Assembly (NCBI GenBank): GCA_013314715.1
Contig: JABUFC010000008.1
Span: 1-64,000, forward strand
DNA from: Bacteroidales bacterium
Lineage (GTDB): Bacteria; Bacteroidota; Bacteroidia; Bacteroidales; GWA2-32-17
DNA length: 64,000 nucleotides
Reading direction: 5' to 3'
Within the stretch, counting starts at the first letter, position 1. The number at the start of each line of letters is the position of its first letter. A program made the translations under genes and the position numbers. The notes beneath the pieces are model-generated. The model was not told where the DNA came from and did not search any database. It saw nothing but the letters and a program-made list of their open reading frames with translations. Below are positions 62,405-64,000 of this stretch, one piece after another.

Positions 62405-63139
62405 TTATCTTCTTACTATTTTTACAAATAAATCGTTAATGGTTTCAACGTTATATTCTTTTTTTAGCTCTTGTGGCGACCCCATAGCTTTTATTTGTCC
62501 TTCGTTCATAATACATACGCGTTGGCAATATTCGGCTTCGTCCATGTAATGCGTTGTAACGATAATAGTAGTTCCATTAGCCGAAGTTTGGTAAATACTG
62601 TCCCAAAAATCACGACGCACTTTGGGATCGACACCACCGGTGGGCTCGTCGAGAAATATGATCGAAGGTTGGTGAATGTTAGCGACTACAAATGCAATTT
62701 TTTGTTTCCAACCTAGTGGAATGGACGATACTCGTTTATTCATAAGTCCTTTAAGGTTAAAGTTGGCTTCTGCCCATTCTGCTCTCGATTTTATTGCTTT
62801 GTAGTTTAGTCCGTATATGCCTCCGAAAAAACGAATATTTTCGTATATGCTTAGCTCTTCGTATAACGAAAATTTTTGACTCATATAACCAATACTTTTG
62901 CGGATTTTTTCGGTTTCGGTATAAATGTCGTATCCATTTATAGTTAATTCGCCCGAAGTTGGTTTTAATAAGCCAATCATCATTTTAATTGCTGTCGTTT
63001 TGCCGGCTCCATTGGCTCCAAGTAAACCAAAAATTTCACCACGTTTTACCTCAAATGTTAAATGATTGTTGGCAATAAACGAACCAAATTTTTTTACCAA
63101 ATCTTTGGCTTTGATAATATGTTGATTTTCGTTTGTCAT
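62405..63139 (-). CDS. ABC exporter ATP-binding protein (second of pair)
   Basis: The ATG at 63139 overlaps the upstream stop as ATGA and gives 244 residues; the frame continues nine codons further, which I reject. Motifs: Walker A LLGANGAGKTTAIKMM, Q-loop YMSQKFSLYEELS, an ABC signature region VSSIPLGWKQKIAFVVANIH (signature reads PLGWKQ rather than LSGGQ), Walker B IIFLDEPTGGVDP and the switch His in TTHYMDEA. The altered signature suggests that one of the two ATPase sites is degenerate. Confidence 0.88.
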   Translation of the reverse strand: MTNENQHIIKAKDLVKKFGSFIANNHLTFEVKRGEIFGLLGANGAGKTTAIKMMIGLLKPTSGELTINGYDIYTETEKIRKSIGYMSQKFSLYEELSIYENIRFFGGIYGLNYKAIKSRAEWAEANFNLKGLMNKRVSSIPLGWKQKIAFVVANIHQPSIIFLDEPTGGVDPKVRRDFWDSIYQTSANGTTIIVTTHYMDEAEYCQRVCIMNEGQIKAMGSPQELKKEYNVETINDLFVKIVRR

Positions 63140-64000
63140 TTTTCTTGCGAAAGCCACAAAAAACAATCTTCGATGGTGGGTTTTATAGGATTTATTTCTA
63201 CTTTATCAAAATGCTTAATGAGTTCAAGTATTTCTTTTTGCGAATGATGGCTTGAGCAATGTAAGGTTGTTCCAAAACGAGTTATGATAGCATTGGGCAG
63301 GTGATCATTTAGAAAAGACTTAAGTTTGAAAAGGTTTTCGGCTTTGACTTCAAAAATATTTAAAGGATAATTTTTTAAAACTTCCTCTGGCTTTGAGACC
63401 GATAAAATATGTCCGTCTTTAATAAATGCAAGTCGATCGCATTGAATTGCTTCATCCATATAAGGTGTTGATACAAAAACAGTAATTCCTGCTTTTTTGT
63501 AATTTTTGAGCATTTCCCAAAATTCGACACGTGAAACGGCATCAACGCCGGTAGTTGGTTCGTCTAGAAACAATATTTCGGGTTTATGAATAAGGGCACA
63601 CGAAAGAGCTAATTTTTGCTTCATCCCGCCTGATAATTGCCCAGCTTTTCGCTTTTTAAAGGGTTCTATTTGTTTATATATGGGTTCTATGAGTGCATAA
63701 TTATCTTTAATGGTTGTTCCAAAAATTTCTGCATAAAACCTTAAATTTTCTTCAACAGTTAAATCCATATATAGCGAGAAACGTTGGGGCATATAACCCA
63801 CTATTTTTCTTATTTCTTTGTATTGTTTAACAACATGTTGGTTCATGATAAAAGCATCGCCCTTGTCAGCAAGGATTAGTGTGGTGAGTATTCGCATAAG
63901 CGATGTTTTACCAGCTCCATCGGGACCTATTAAGCCAAATATTTCACCTTGATTGACCGTTAAATTAATGTTATGCAAAGCCTTTACTTCGCCGTATGAT
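63136..64000 (-). CDS. ABC exporter ATP-binding protein (first of pair, 5' partial)
   Basis: The gene runs off the right edge: before LHNINLTVNQG the frame continues as SYGEVKA, the normal A-loop region of ABC proteins, so the true start is outside. Visible motifs are Walker A LIGPDGAGKTSLMRIL, Q-loop YMPQRFSLYMDLT, an intact signature AGQLSGGMKQKLAL, Walker B ILFLDEPTTGVDA and STPYMDEA (Pro in place of the usual switch His). It ends in a 60-residue domain beyond the ATPase core. An HlyD-type membrane-fusion gene probably lies upstream outside the window. Confidence 0.9.
   Translation of the reverse strand, partial: SYGEVKALHNINLTVNQGEIFGLIGPDGAGKTSLMRILTTLILADKGDAFIMNQHVVKQYKEIRKIVGYMPQRFSLYMDLTVEENLRFYAEIFGTTIKDNYALIEPIYKQIEPFKKRKAGQLSGGMKQKLALSCALIHKPEILFLDEPTTGVDAVSRVEFWEMLKNYKKAGITVFVSTPYMDEAIQCDRLAFIKDGHILSVSKPEEVLKNYPLNIFEVKAENLFKLKSFLNDHLPNAIITRFGTTLHCSSHHSQKEILELIKHFDKVEINPIKPTIEDCFLWLSQEK

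Noticed and set aside
1-64000. tRNA, rRNA, tmRNA or other housekeeping RNA genes
   Set aside because: The intergenic stretches were read and none shows a cloverleaf, CCA-end pattern or conserved RNA core.

Overview
The window reads as chromosomal DNA of an AT-rich member of the Bacteroidota, most likely Bacteroidales-like. The evidence is two giant SprB-repeat proteins with gliding/type IX secretion (T9SS) type C-terminal domains, a PorP/SprF-family protein, -7 promoter boxes of the TAnnTTTG type, a D-3-phosphoglycerate dehydrogenase of the histidine-to-lysine (type IIIK) kind followed by a DUF1015 gene, and many secreted or lipoprotein genes of Bacteroidota style. A rubredoxin and a methylmalonyl-CoA decarboxylase/propionyl-CoA carboxylase-type pair would fit an anaerobic or microaerobic life, but this is only suggestive. 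I found no rRNA, tRNA, CRISPR array or intact insertion sequence.

Layout. (1) 1-3.85 kb is an accessory region: the C-terminal end of a large RHS-type protein running in from the left, a possible immunity partner, then an orphan RHS tip cassette with its own exported partner. Near-identical leader sequences at 1.6 and 3.6 kb bracket the cassette. (2) 3.85-15.3 kb is mainly housekeeping on the plus strand: AsmA-like protein, flavin split-barrel protein, outer-membrane barrel, manA, engB, TonB-like protein, serA, DUF1015, yggS family, a HEAT-like protein on the minus strand, and a lipoprotein/secreted-protein pair. A hairpin-rich gene-poor stretch lies at 7.44-7.86 kb. (3) 15.3-18.1 kb is uvrA, divergent from an ECF sigma gene. 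(4) 18.2-36.8 kb is the surface-adhesion island: ECF sigma, a 51-codon ORF, rubredoxin, a second ECF sigma overlapping an anti-sigma-like membrane protein whose outer part carries PKD and gliding-type C-terminal domains, a small secreted protein, a 2718-residue SprB-repeat protein, and, convergent to it, a 1963-residue SprB-repeat protein followed by its PorP/SprF-type partner. (5) 36.9-46.2 kb is a minus-strand run: ribBA, a glycosyltransferase, an LptF/LptG-type permease, a START-like protein, a MORN protein, a GDPD lipoprotein coupled to an LTA-synthase-like enzyme, and purN. (6) 46.3-57.9 kb holds acpP-fabF-rnc on plus, priA-pfkA-ispH-cmk-nadE-barrel protein on minus, then a molybdate/tungstate-type binding lipoprotein overlapping ribD on plus. 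(7) 58.1-64 kb has a carboxyltransferase/biotin-carrier pair and a two-ATPase, two-permease ABC exporter cut by the right edge.

How the genes work together. The clearest system is the 19.3-36.8 kb island. A sigma factor, possibly reading its own CAACC-N16-GTCTT promoter, overlaps a membrane regulator carrying the same kind of C-terminal domain as the exported adhesins, next to those adhesins. I infer a circuit that couples adhesin or T9SS export state to transcription. Within the adhesin repeats, a second cysteine near the repeat start (C-x3-C) and a cysteine in the L-C-x-G motif occur together or not at all in all 37 core repeats I read. This suggests two disulfide classes of SprB repeat: the larger protein mixes both, and the smaller one has only the two-cysteine class.
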